Part shown: piece by piece, positions 33,997-42,863 of the stretch
How the letters are laid out: every line of letters starts with the position of its first letter
How positions within the stretch are numbered: the stretch's first letter is position 1
IMG/VR virus record: IMGVR_UViG_3300034200_001536
Span: 39,215 to 103,214 of that record
Length of the DNA stretch: 64,000 nucleotides
DNA from: a virus
Direction: 5' to 3' (one strand)
The notes under the pieces: model-generated
The model's input: the letters and a program-made list of their open reading frames with translations, nothing else
The model's database searches: none
What the model was told of the DNA's origin: nothing
Program-made: the position numbers and the translations under genes

Positions 33997-36900
33997 ATGG
34001 CTTTGACACCAGAACAAGTTACACAAATTAATAACACGCTTTTAACAAAATTAAATGGTGGCGAGTTTTTAAAAGATTTAAATAATCTTGAAAAAGTAGT
34101 TCAAATTAGAAATGCTTGGCTTGGACAAGCGGGAGGAGAATATACATATGCCATAGTTCCTGACAATATGATAGATTCTCTAACTCCGGAACGAAAAGCA
34201 TTTTACGACGAGGCCGTTAAAAATGCAAATATAATTGTTGATAGATATATAACAAGTATGATAGCGGCAGGTCGTCAAAAAGAAATAACCAAAGCAACAA
34301 ATGAAACCACTTTTAATAGTATTGTAGATAGTGTTGCAAATAGTGTTTCAGATAACACCCTCGCCGCTGCACAAGCTATTGATACAATGGTATTTAGTGG
34401 TTTATTAGGATTAAGCAAAAAACCAGAAGAAACTCCCGAACAAAAAGCAAAGCAAGCAAAAGAAAACCGTCTTAGCGAACAGGCTGCTTTGATACTTACA
34501 ATGGATGATATCCTGCAAGGTATAGTTAAAGGCGGGACAACAAATGAGTCGTCTGAAACCAATAGAGTATCTCAATTAAATAGAGTTTATAAAAATTTCG
34601 CAGTTATACGTTATGAAAAAGATACTCCAACAGGACACTTTTTCTTAACTAACAATTTTACAAGAACAGAAGGGATGAATATATTATTTGAACAACTGCC
34701 CCCACAAGTTCTATCACTATTAGTTCCCTCTATTAAACTTTATAAAACATTCTATCCAGTTGCCCCAGCCTCTTTTGCAGAAGCTCCATCAAAAGATATT
34801 AAAGGTTACGAATGGAGAATACCTTTTGATGATACACCGGTAAGTTATGAAAATGAAACAAGCGAGTTTGTTGTACAGGATATAGATAAAATATTAGATG
34901 GTCACGGCTCTTTTCACGGAGTTGGAATTAAAACATTTTCATATCACTACAAAGGTACAAATCCAGCAGAAATAAATACAAACATCGAAGCAACTCTAGA
35001 ATTATTTTTTCAAAATCCAGAAGAACTAGTTAAAGAAATAGCTATTAATTTTAATGACCCTAGATTTAAAATAAAACCGCCATCTAACAACGGTTTTGAT
35101 AAAGTTAAATTTTCATATCTTGATATAATCAATGGGGCATCAAGAACAATTAAAGACGTTTATGGTGAAAAATTTAATAATGAATATTATAAAATAAAAA
35201 TCGAATGTGGATATACCGATATTAATGTTGATATGTTCAAAGAATTATTGAGAAATACTTCTAAGAGCGATTATTCAAAATTTAGTGAAGCAGAAATACA
35301 ACAATTACTAACTGCCATTAATGCCTCTAAAGTTAATCTTAATTTAACTCCTTATAATTATGATATTAATTTTAATAAAGATGGTACTATCAATTTAAAA
35401 ATCAACTTTGTTGCTTCTATGGACACAACACTTTCTTCTCCAGAAGCAGATTTGTTTTCTATTGCCAAAGAAACAAAAGCTCTTAAAAAGTTTGTAAAAC
35501 AGTTTAATGATTATTTGGACGTAATCCAAAAACAAAAAGTTAATATTAACGGTGAACAGAATCCTTGCAAAAATGTTGATGAGTTGAAAAAAGATTTAGA
35601 AGAATTTAAAAAAACATACGGTAAAGAATTTGCTCATTTAAAACAAGAAGACTTAGAAGAACAACTAAATTTAGCAAGAAAATATGTCTACAATAGTCTC
35701 TTTAATTATCTTGTTGGAAAAGAATTATTAGATGGTAAACATCCTCAATCAATAAATCCTAAAATATATGTTGCATTATTTAAACCAGATATTCTAGGTG
35801 TAAAAAATGCTGATAGTGAAAATTCAACTGAAAAAAGAATAATGGCATTAAAAAACAGTAATCAGCTTTTAGGCGTTGAGCCACTATTTGATGAAAACGA
35901 GATTTCTACTCTTATCGTAAGTAAAGAACAACAAAAAACTAGTTCTCAAGCACCAGAGCAAGCTGATGTTGCCTTAAGTTCTCTAGATGATAGAATAAAT
36001 AAAAATTACGAAACAGCGCAATTTTATAAAGTTAAATTTATTTTATTAGGTGACATATTAGATATTGCTCTAGAATGTTTAAATAACATTTCACCAATTA
36101 CCGAATCGCCAAGAATTGTTATTGGTGGTATTCCGATTGCAATTCCTACTAAAATAGTGGAAAGCTATGGCGCCAGCGTTATTGCTGAATTGGCAGAAAC
36201 ATTTCCCAATCTGGCGGATATCCCAATTTCTTTTAATTTATTCCAAGAATTTATGATTGAGCATATCGTTAGACCTAAAAAAGAACGTTATCCAATCATA
36301 CAGTTTATTAAAGATATAATCTCCGATTTAATTATACCTGCAATTTCTCCAACAGTATTTGGACAATCATCAGCTATTAATGCATCAATTAGATTTTCAT
36401 CAGCATATTTTACATTTGATGCACCAAATGGAACAGACCTAATAAGTGGAAAAGGTCTTACCGACAAACAATATCCAAGAACTATAAATGATGAAGTAAT
36501 AAAAGACATAAATGCTTATGCCAACAATGGAGGTTTAAAAAGTAAACCTTCTGAAAGTAGCAAGGTTGCAACAAAAGAAGATACCACACAAAATGTAGAT
36601 TACATGTTCATTACATGCACCAGTAGGTTTCCTAAAACTTATCAAGGCAATGAAGTAGACGATAAAAATAAAGGTGTGTTACATATTAGAATGGGGACTG
36701 ATAGCGGAATAGTAAAAGAAATTAATTTCAGCAAATCACCAACTCCCTATTTAAGAGAAATGGTTGCTCGTCGAGAAGGTAATGGAAAAGGTACTTCTAT
36801 AAAACAAGTTTATAATGCTACCGTAGAAATGTTTGGAAATAACATATTCCGTCCCGGCGATTATATATATATCCATCCATTATTTACTTTTGGCTCTTCT

Positions 36901-37089
36901 GGAAGAACGTTAGATTTGGAAAATGTTTTAGGAGTTGGTGGTTATTATTTAGTTACCGATGTAAAGACGGATATAAGCGATATGTCTTTTAAGACTTCTA
37001 TAAAGTGTTCTTTTCAAGCGCACGTTGAAAAGGATTCAAAAAACAAACCGGCTAAAGTTGTAAGAATAAACGAACCTTGCGCTACATAA
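33997..37089 (+). CDS. Large baseplate protein of unknown type
   Basis: This 1030-residue gene starts 4 bases after the LysM gene stop. It is soluble, with alternating beta-rich and helical parts; residues ~165-420 contain FFLTNNFTRTEGMNILFEQL and a beta-domain repeated in style later (YKIKIECGYTDINVDMFKEL). The end has FRPGDYIYIHPLFTFG and GGYYLVTDVKTDISDMSFKT, the latter reminiscent of hub or tail-spike base proteins such as gp27. I do not recognise a lysozyme or peptidase motif. A hub role is plausible by position. Confidence 0.6.
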   Translation: MALTPEQVTQINNTLLTKLNGGEFLKDLNNLEKVVQIRNAWLGQAGGEYTYAIVPDNMIDSLTPERKAFYDEAVKNANIIVDRYITSMIAAGRQKEITKATNETTFNSIVDSVANSVSDNTLAAAQAIDTMVFSGLLGLSKKPEETPEQKAKQAKENRLSEQAALILTMDDILQGIVKGGTTNESSETNRVSQLNRVYKNFAVIRYEKDTPTGHFFLTNNFTRTEGMNILFEQLPPQVLSLLVPSIKLYKTFYPVAPASFAEAPSKDIKGYEWRIPFDDTPVSYENETSEFVVQDIDKILDGHGSFHGVGIKTFSYHYKGTNPAEINTNIEATLELFFQNPEELVKEIAINFNDPRFKIKPPSNNGFDKVKFSYLDIINGASRTIKDVYGEKFNNEYYKIKIECGYTDINVDMFKELLRNTSKSDYSKFSEAEIQQLLTAINASKVNLNLTPYNYDINFNKDGTINLKINFVASMDTTLSSPEADLFSIAKETKALKKFVKQFNDYLDVIQKQKVNINGEQNPCKNVDELKKDLEEFKKTYGKEFAHLKQEDLEEQLNLARKYVYNSLFNYLVGKELLDGKHPQSINPKIYVALFKPDILGVKNADSENSTEKRIMALKNSNQLLGVEPLFDENEISTLIVSKEQQKTSSQAPEQADVALSSLDDRINKNYETAQFYKVKFILLGDILDIALECLNNISPITESPRIVIGGIPIAIPTKIVESYGASVIAELAETFPNLADIPISFNLFQEFMIEHIVRPKKERYPIIQFIKDIISDLIIPAISPTVFGQSSAINASIRFSSAYFTFDAPNGTDLISGKGLTDKQYPRTINDEVIKDINAYANNGGLKSKPSESSKVATKEDTTQNVDYMFITCTSRFPKTYQGNEVDDKNKGVLHIRMGTDSGIVKEINFSKSPTPYLREMVARREGNGKGTSIKQVYNATVEMFGNNIFRPGDYIYIHPLFTFGSSGRTLDLENVLGVGGYYLVTDVKTDISDMSFKTSIKCSFQAHVEKDSKNKPAKVVRINEPCAT

Positions 37090-37095
37090 TATTTT

Positions 37096-38391
37096 ATGAC
37101 CATACCACAAACAAACCAAATTAATAAACCATTAGGCAAAAATTCTGTTTCTTCACTTTATGTTTTATTTGAAGATAGAAATTATTATCATGATTTTGTT
37201 ATTCCTGCTATAATTCAAAATTTTGGTTTTGTACCATTTGGAGATTTAATCAAAGAAAATTCTTTATTTGGCTTAATAGACCAAAACTTAAATGTCATAA
37301 CTCCTGATAGTACCTTCTTAAAACCAATTCCGTCTGCCGATAATGAACAAAGATTAGTTATGGATTTTGTTGCTGACGCTTTTATAGAGATGAATAATTA
37401 TTTAGCATCAGCAGTTGTATTAGGTAAACTATCTAAGAATAGCCCATATTTTAATTTAAAAGCATATAAAAGTTATTTAAATGTCGGAACAGTAGTTATA
37501 GAATCGCAGCTAAGGTCATCAAATAAATTTAATGATTATGCAATTTCTAATAAGTCTTTATATTCTTCTATAACTGATGAAGACGTTTTCAACAAAAAAT
37601 ATATTGATTATATAAAAACACAAATAAAGAACAATTTTGTGATAACAAAAAGTGGTATTGTATTATCAACAAACTTTTTTAATTTTATTAGCGGTTTAGT
37701 TATAGATATCGCCAAAGATAAAGCGGATAACGATACAGTAAAATATGATAAATATTTAAACGTTAATGATTTTGATTGTTTTCGTGATGCCTGTAAGCGA
37801 TTTGGTTTTAAGATAGACGTTAATGTTCCTTGGAGAATATACGCTGATTTAAATTCACCAGCTATGAAAGAAAAAACTGGTAATCACATAGGTTATATGC
37901 AAAGATATAATTTAGGCGGTGTAACGGATTTATTCTCAAAAAGATATTTAGAAACGTATATAGAAGAAATCGAGCATTTAAAAAATTATTTTTATAATTC
38001 ATATTCAAACTTTATGATAAATAACCCATATTATGAATTGGATTATAGTAAATTAGAATCTTGTGATTTCAGAAAAGGCGTTGTAAGAAAAAGAGATTTA
38101 ATTACAAGAGAACAGTATTATCAAAAATTTCCTGATACATATTGGCTACGTCTTTACACCTATTTTAGAAATTACGAGACAAGAAAAGGCTTGACGCAAC
38201 AGCAATTTGAAAATATAGTTCGTGAAGCTAATAATTACGTTAAAGCGGGAAAAAACTTATTTGCCTTAACGTTTATAAATGACTATTTTAAAGAGTTTAA
38301 AGATGTACAATATCTTTCTTCTTTACAGGCTAACAACAAAGTAGTAGAACAGAAAGCGCAAAGTAGATTCTCGCCTGACCTAATATTTTAG
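37096..38391 (+). CDS. Structural or baseplate-associated protein, unknown
   Basis: This 431-residue Tyr/Asn-rich protein is the last gene before the replication cluster. Segments such as VPWRIYADLNSPAMKE and YWLRLYTYFRNYETRKGL look conserved but have no function I can name. It follows the large baseplate gene by 6 bases, so it probably belongs to the tail module. Confidence 0.55.
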   Translation: MTIPQTNQINKPLGKNSVSSLYVLFEDRNYYHDFVIPAIIQNFGFVPFGDLIKENSLFGLIDQNLNVITPDSTFLKPIPSADNEQRLVMDFVADAFIEMNNYLASAVVLGKLSKNSPYFNLKAYKSYLNVGTVVIESQLRSSNKFNDYAISNKSLYSSITDEDVFNKKYIDYIKTQIKNNFVITKSGIVLSTNFFNFISGLVIDIAKDKADNDTVKYDKYLNVNDFDCFRDACKRFGFKIDVNVPWRIYADLNSPAMKEKTGNHIGYMQRYNLGGVTDLFSKRYLETYIEEIEHLKNYFYNSYSNFMINNPYYELDYSKLESCDFRKGVVRKRDLITREQYYQKFPDTYWLRLYTYFRNYETRKGLTQQQFENIVREANNYVKAGKNLFALTFINDYFKEFKDVQYLSSLQANNKVVEQKAQSRFSPDLIF

Positions 38392-38399
38392 AGGAAAAC

Positions 38400-39614
38400 T
38401 TGATATTTCAAACTCTTGATGATAAAAACGAATGCGTAGGATTTTACGCAAACGAAAAATTAGAGTTTCACAAGCCTTTACCGATTAATCTTACACATAC
38501 TTGGTCTTATTCTGGCTTTCTTAAGGGAAAAAACCTAGAATATGCCGAGCTTTATTGTGACGGTAAAAAGTTAGATGAAGTTTGCCCTGAATATTTAAAG
38601 AGTGATTGGACAGATATTAATAAGAAGTTAAAAAGCGTTATCGCTTCTTGCTTAGAGGCAAAAGTATCTTTACGAGAGAATTGTTTCTTTGATTTGACTC
38701 CGCAAAGGTTTTTGGTAGAGTATTGTCATCTTCGTAATCAAATTAGCGAGCATGTTTTTAAAAATTATCCTAAGCCTTCTGAATATGAATTTTATAGAAG
38801 GTTTAATGAACTTTTGCATGACATCAAAAGCAGAAATTTAAACATTAATCTTGAAAGCATCCAGAATAAGCTCTGGAAAGAAAATGCTATGGCTTTCTAT
38901 AAGAAAATAGCCAATGGTACCAATCATATTTCTTATGATATGTTTTCATCTATTACAGGACGTTTGACAGTTAATAAAAACAGTTTTCCTATATTGACTT
39001 TTCCAAAACAATATCGTAGTGTCTTAAAACCACAAAATGATTGGTTTATTGTTTTTGATATGAATGCCGCCGAACTACGCACAGCATTGGCTTTAAACGG
39101 TAAAGCGCAACCAGAAGGGGACTTGCACGGCTGGAGTGCAGAAAACGTTTTTAAAGGGCAGCTAGACCGCTCTAAAGCTAAAGAAACGGCAACAGCATGG
39201 CTATATAACTCACATTCTCCGCTTTCTATACAATATGATAAGGAATTGTCTGCTTTATATGACAAGCAGGCATTACTTAATAAGTATTGGATTAACGGCT
39301 ACGTAGAGACTCCATTTAATCGTAAAATGCAAGCAGATGAACATCATGCAATATCTTATCTGAATCAATCTACTTTTATTGATATGTTCCACCGTCAAAT
39401 TATTAAGGTTGACGATTTTTTGCAAGGTAAGAAAAGTTTTGTATCTTTCCTTGTTCACGATGAATTTGTACTGGACGTAACAAGTGATGAGAAAAATGAT
39501 ATAGTCGAGATAATTAAAATATTACAGGATACACCATATGGTAAATTTCCAGTAAATGTAAAAGCTGGAAAAAACTATGGCGAACTAAAGAAATTAAATT
39601 TAAAGGTTGAATAA
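38400..39614 (+). CDS. Compact family-A DNA polymerase (PolA-like, no exonuclease domain)
   Basis: The gene starts at TTG (SD GAGGAA, 38391-38396). In 404 residues the PolA palm/fingers motifs are all present: TGRLT at 186-190; motif A FDMNAAELRTAL with Asp220, Glu225 and Arg228; O-helix Arg257, Lys261, Tyr269 with Thr265 where PolA has Phe762; and motif C VHDEF with His353, Asp354 and Glu355. The N-terminal ~170 residues do not show 3'-5' or 5'-3' exonuclease motifs. It lacks proofreading and is shorter than the Klenow fragment (~600). It could be a repair or gap-filling enzyme beside the DnaE at 61066. Confidence 0.8.
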   Translation: MIFQTLDDKNECVGFYANEKLEFHKPLPINLTHTWSYSGFLKGKNLEYAELYCDGKKLDEVCPEYLKSDWTDINKKLKSVIASCLEAKVSLRENCFFDLTPQRFLVEYCHLRNQISEHVFKNYPKPSEYEFYRRFNELLHDIKSRNLNINLESIQNKLWKENAMAFYKKIANGTNHISYDMFSSITGRLTVNKNSFPILTFPKQYRSVLKPQNDWFIVFDMNAAELRTALALNGKAQPEGDLHGWSAENVFKGQLDRSKAKETATAWLYNSHSPLSIQYDKELSALYDKQALLNKYWINGYVETPFNRKMQADEHHAISYLNQSTFIDMFHRQIIKVDDFLQGKKSFVSFLVHDEFVLDVTSDEKNDIVEIIKILQDTPYGKFPVNVKAGKNYGELKKLNLKVE

Positions 39615-39615
39615 A

Positions 39616-40440
39616 ATGCAAACTGTTATTTGTCTCGGACCAAAAGCGTGTGATATCGGTGAACTCTTCGAAGAAAAAGAAGGGTTCCAAGTTAAGCTTA
39701 TTGATAAAGAAATTGAAGGTGAAAATTGCTATGGTTTACAGAGACAAAAAACACCAGAAGACTACGAAAAAAACGTTCCAGATTTAAGTAGTTTTTTCAA
39801 AGATGCTTGTGATGAAATACTATTTATTACATGCGGTGATGCTGACGTTTTAAGCTGTTCTTTGAAAATTTTAGAACAGGTAAAATATAAAAATATTTCT
39901 GTCATTTATTTACGTCCAGACCCAATGTTTTTTACTAAGCAGGGTGGTTTACAAGATAAATTAGCGTTTAACGTATTTCAAGAATATGCACGCTCTGGTT
40001 TATTTAAACGGGTATATCTTGTTGATGAAACGTTAACAGAATTAATGCTGGAAGATACTCCTATAACAGAAATATACGAAGAATATATAAAATTATTACA
40101 TAATATAATTGTTTATATTAACTCGTTAAGCGATGATTCTTTAATAGACCATTATTCCCCCCCAAGTGATGCAGCTAGAATAAGCACATTTGCTTTTTAT
40201 GATTTAAAGACGGACAGCGAAAGACAAATGTATACAATGGAAATGATAGAGCATAAAGAATATCATTTCTTCTTTACCGAAGAGACAATTAATTCAAATA
40301 AAAAGTTAATGCGGGAAATAAAAGAAAAATTAAAAAACAAGGTTGCAAACGGTACAAAGGCTTGTTACACTATTCGCAGAACAAATAGCAGCACAGATTT
40401 TTGTTTTGTAGTTCATAATAGTAAAGCAATTCAAATATAG
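39616..40440 (+). CDS. Divergent tubulin/FtsZ-like protein (tentative)
   Basis: The chosen start is ATG 39616 (SD AAAGG), giving 274 residues. The layout recalls the tubulin GTPase fold: a first strand and glycine loop (VICLGPKACDIG, 4-15) and a later strand-loop-helix ILFITCGDADVLSCSLKILE (68-87) where FtsZ has its GGGTGTG loop. A strand NISVIYLRPDP (93-103) follows, matching FtsZ's VAVVTKPF region. The glycine loops are degenerate, so GTP binding is uncertain. It may be a cytoskeletal or regulatory remnant. The call is by eye; a Rossmann-like protein is the alternative. Confidence 0.4.
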   Translation: MQTVICLGPKACDIGELFEEKEGFQVKLIDKEIEGENCYGLQRQKTPEDYEKNVPDLSSFFKDACDEILFITCGDADVLSCSLKILEQVKYKNISVIYLRPDPMFFTKQGGLQDKLAFNVFQEYARSGLFKRVYLVDETLTELMLEDTPITEIYEEYIKLLHNIIVYINSLSDDSLIDHYSPPSDAARISTFAFYDLKTDSERQMYTMEMIEHKEYHFFFTEETINSNKKLMREIKEKLKNKVANGTKACYTIRRTNSSTDFCFVVHNSKAIQI

Positions 40441-40447
40441 GTGAATA

Positions 40448-40690
40448 ATGAAAAGCTATCGTGCAACTTATGTAAAGAAAAATGGCGATGTGCGAAGTAT
40501 GCATTTTGCAAAATTAAATGATTTGCCAAGCCAGTTTGTTTCTGATAAGATTAAGGGCGGAAATCAGCAGCATAATTTAGATGAAGGCATGGAACTAGTT
40601 TGGGATTTAGAAAATAAAGGATTCCGAATCTTCAACTGGAATACGGTTGAAGGAGAAGTAAAAGAAGAAGAAGCAAAGTTTGTACTTTAA
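40448..40690 (+). CDS. Small hypothetical protein upstream of SSB
   Basis: An 80-residue protein, beta-rich at the N-terminus (SYRATYVKKNGDVRSMHFAK) with an acidic C-terminal end (VEGEVKEEEAKF). It is placed between the tubulin-like gene and the SSB promoter. No family recognised. Confidence 0.55.
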   Translation: MKSYRATYVKKNGDVRSMHFAKLNDLPSQFVSDKIKGGNQQHNLDEGMELVWDLENKGFRIFNWNTVEGEVKEEEAKFVL

Positions 40691-40714
40691 CTGTAGCACA
40701 GACCGTGGTACAGT
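40687..40714 (+). promoter_or_regulatory. Extended -10 promoter for the SSB gene
   Basis: TTAACT (40687-40692), 16 bases, TACAGT (40709-40714) with TG one base before the -10. It lies 49 bases before the ATG at 40763. The same extended -10 style is seen before other replication genes. Confidence 0.45.
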
Positions 40715-40762
40715 TCATAACAGTTGGCGGGAGATTTACCGACCAACAAGGAGATAAAACAC

Positions 40763-41539
40763 ATGGGTATTGACGTTAAGAAGATGAAGGCAAAACTACA
40801 AGCACTACAAAATAAGGGTGGTTCTGGCAGCAAGACTCTTTTCTGGAGTCCAAAGGAAGGACAAAATTATTCACTCCGTATTGTTCCTACACCAGATGGT
40901 GACCCTTTCAAGGAATACTGGTTTCATTATGAACTAGGCACACAAGGCGGGTTCCTCTGTCCAAAGAAGAACTTTGGTGACCAATGTGCCGCTTGTGATT
41001 TTGCAAGCAAGCTTTATAAGGAAAAGGATGAAGAGTCCACGAAGATGGCTAAGAAATTCCTTCCACGCCAACGTTTCTTTTCTCCTGTACTTGTACGTGG
41101 CGAAGAAAAGGAAGGACTCAAGGTATGGGGTTATGGTAAGAACGCTTATCAAGACCTTATCAATCTTGTGCTCAATCCAGATTACGGCGATATTACTGAC
41201 CCAGAAGCTGGTACAGACCTTTCTATTCACTCAGCAAAGGCTCCCGGCCAATCTTTCCCAACCACAAAGATTACTCCTGCCCGTAAGACCAGCAAGCTTT
41301 GCCAAGGTACTGACGTAGAGTGCAAGGAACTCCTTGAGACTCTTCCAGATTTTGATAAGCTACACACCCGTAAGACTTCACAAGAAGTATCAACCATTCT
41401 TGATGAGTATCTTGCAGGCGCAGATAATGATGCCGATGCAGAAGCTTCTTCAAGTGAAACCAAGAAGTATTCTGCCGCAACACCAGTAAAATCTAAGAGC
41501 GCTGTAGATTCCGCTTTTGAGGAGTTAATGAGTAATTAA
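40763..41539 (+). CDS. Single-stranded DNA-binding protein (gp32-like)
   Basis: The start is ATG 40763 with SD AAGGAG; an upstream in-frame TTG is rejected. The product has 258 residues: a basic N-terminal arm (MGIDVKKMKAKLQAL), then an OB fold with the gp32 zinc site His55, Cys66, Cys75, Cys78, corresponding in spacing to T4 His64/Cys77/Cys87/Cys90. A Ser/Ala/Asp-rich linker and C-terminal FEELMSN follow. It coats ssDNA during replication and recombination and would load UvsX. C-rich synonymous codons suggest high expression. Confidence 0.9.
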   Translation: MGIDVKKMKAKLQALQNKGGSGSKTLFWSPKEGQNYSLRIVPTPDGDPFKEYWFHYELGTQGGFLCPKKNFGDQCAACDFASKLYKEKDEESTKMAKKFLPRQRFFSPVLVRGEEKEGLKVWGYGKNAYQDLINLVLNPDYGDITDPEAGTDLSIHSAKAPGQSFPTTKITPARKTSKLCQGTDVECKELLETLPDFDKLHTRKTSQEVSTILDEYLAGADNDADAEASSSETKKYSAATPVKSKSAVDSAFEELMSN

Positions 41540-41569
41540 TCTTTTCTTCAAAAGCTAAGTTAACAAGGC

Positions 41570-41598
41570 TTAACATTGTAGAATAGGTATAGTATAAA
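41570..41598 (+). promoter_or_regulatory. Sigma70-like promoter for uvsX
   Basis: TTAACA (41570-41575), 17 bases, TATAAA (41593-41598). The -10 overlaps the left arm of the hairpin at 41597-41630, so transcripts starting here would not contain the full stem. Confidence 0.45.
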
Positions 41599-41630
41599 GA
41601 AGGGAACAGGGTAAAACTTGTTCCCTTCTT
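41597..41630 (+). terminator. Hairpin between SSB and uvsX
   Basis: A perfect 12-bp stem AAGAAGGGAACA/TGTTCCCTTCTT with a 10-base loop, followed by GTCTTTCT. It likely ends the abundant SSB transcript, with partial read-through. Confidence 0.75.
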
Positions 41631-41649
41631 GTCTTTCTAGGAGATAATA

Positions 41650-42792
41650 ATGTCAATGGCTAAAAACAAAAATAAAGAATCAGCAGGAAAAGTATCTATT
41701 GGACAATTACGTGATTTATTAAACAAGAAAAGCGGTCGTGAAGTTGCATATGATTTGCAAGACGACAATCCAACTGAAGTAACAGATTGGATTCCAACTG
41801 GTTCACGTTGGCTTGATTCAATTATTTGTCGTGGAAAGCTAGCTGGAATCCCAGTAGGCAAGATTAGTGAATTAGCTGGTCTTGAAGGAAGCGGTAAATC
41901 TTATATGGCTGCACAGATTGCCGCTAATGCCCAAAAGATGGGTATTGATGTAATCTATTTTGATTCCGAAAGCGCTATTGACCCAGAATTCATGAAGAAA
42001 GCGGGGTGTGATATGTCTCGTATTCTTTATGTTCAAGCAGAAAATGTTGAATACGTTTTGGAAAGTATTGAAGACCTCCTAAAGAACAACCAAAACCGCA
42101 TGTTATTTATTTGGGATTCAATGGCGTTAACTCCAAGCAAGACCGACCTAGAAGGTGATTTTGACCCACAATCTTCTATGGCTGTTAAGCCACGTATTCT
42201 TGCCAAGGGCTTATCTAAACTTATTCAACCAATTGCAAATAGTCAAAGCACGCTTCTTGTTTTGAACCAATTAAAAACAAACCTACAGGTTCAAAATATC
42301 AAGTATGCAACTGATAGCGAAAAATATACAACGCCGGGAGGCAAGGCGCTATCATATGCATACAGCCTACGTATTTGGCTAACTGGCAGAAAGGCAAAAG
42401 ACAGTTATGTTCTTGATGAACGTGGATATAAGGTTGGCAGCGAAGTTAAGGCACGGCTTGAAAAATCTCGTTTTGGAACAGCAGGAAGAGAATGTCTTTT
42501 CAAAATTATGTGGGGTGGAGCAATCGGTGTTCTTGACAATGAAAGTATCTTTGAAGCAATTAAACCTTTCATTAAACAAACTGGCGCTTGGTATGAAATG
42601 GAAGTTGATGGACAAGCTAAAAAATTTCAGCAATCTTCATGGGAAGATTTAATGAAGGAAGAAGGTTTCAAGAATGCCGTTCTTGGAATTATGGATAGGG
42701 AAGTAGTTGTAAAGTTTGATACCCGTGAGGGTGATGCAAAGAATTTCTATAATATAGAAGGCGAAGAAGCGACAGAACAAGAATTAAATTAA
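41650..42792 (+). CDS. uvsX: UvsX/RecA-like recombinase
   Basis: The 380-residue protein has Walker A GLEGSGKS at 77-84, the Glu107 catalytic region (FDSESAID), Walker B with Asp156 (MLFIWDSMA), and the DNA-loop region NQLKTNLQVQN near 245. Gly-Gly-Lys (TPGGKALSYAYSLRI) follows as in UvsX. It forms the strand-exchange filament and works with gp32 and the gp46/47 fusion to start recombination-dependent replication. SD TAGGAG. Confidence 0.92.
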   Translation: MSMAKNKNKESAGKVSIGQLRDLLNKKSGREVAYDLQDDNPTEVTDWIPTGSRWLDSIICRGKLAGIPVGKISELAGLEGSGKSYMAAQIAANAQKMGIDVIYFDSESAIDPEFMKKAGCDMSRILYVQAENVEYVLESIEDLLKNNQNRMLFIWDSMALTPSKTDLEGDFDPQSSMAVKPRILAKGLSKLIQPIANSQSTLLVLNQLKTNLQVQNIKYATDSEKYTTPGGKALSYAYSLRIWLTGRKAKDSYVLDERGYKVGSEVKARLEKSRFGTAGRECLFKIMWGGAIGVLDNESIFEAIKPFIKQTGAWYEMEVDGQAKKFQQSSWEDLMKEEGFKNAVLGIMDREVVVKFDTREGDAKNFYNIEGEEATEQELN

Positions 42793-42804
42793 TAAAACTA
42801 ATCC

Positions 42805-42833
42805 TTGTATTTAGAGCCGCACCAGTGTAGTAT
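42805..42833 (+). promoter_or_regulatory. Sigma70-like promoter nested in a terminator hairpin, for uvsE
   Basis: TTGTAT (42805-42810), 17 bases, TAGTAT (42828-42833). The -10 lies in the loop of the hairpin 42817-42849. Confidence 0.45.
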
Positions 42834-42849
42834 GTGCTGGTGCGGTTTT
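42817..42849 (+). terminator. Terminator hairpin enclosing a promoter -10
   Basis: A GC-rich 9-bp stem CCGCACCAG/CTGGTGCGG with an 11-base loop, then TTTTC. Read-through RNA from uvsX can fold it; RNA started from the internal promoter cannot. Confidence 0.8.
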
Positions 42850-42863
42850 CTATTGGAGAATAC

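Noticed and set aside
40724-40762. Upstream TTG start for the SSB gene
   Set aside because: It overlaps the presumed transcription start region and has no SD, while ATG 40763 has AAGGAG at ideal spacing and gives the expected basic N-terminus.
40974-41318. Alternative-frame ORF inside the SSB gene
   Set aside because: Fully inside a gene with a complete zinc motif and strong codon bias; no SD.
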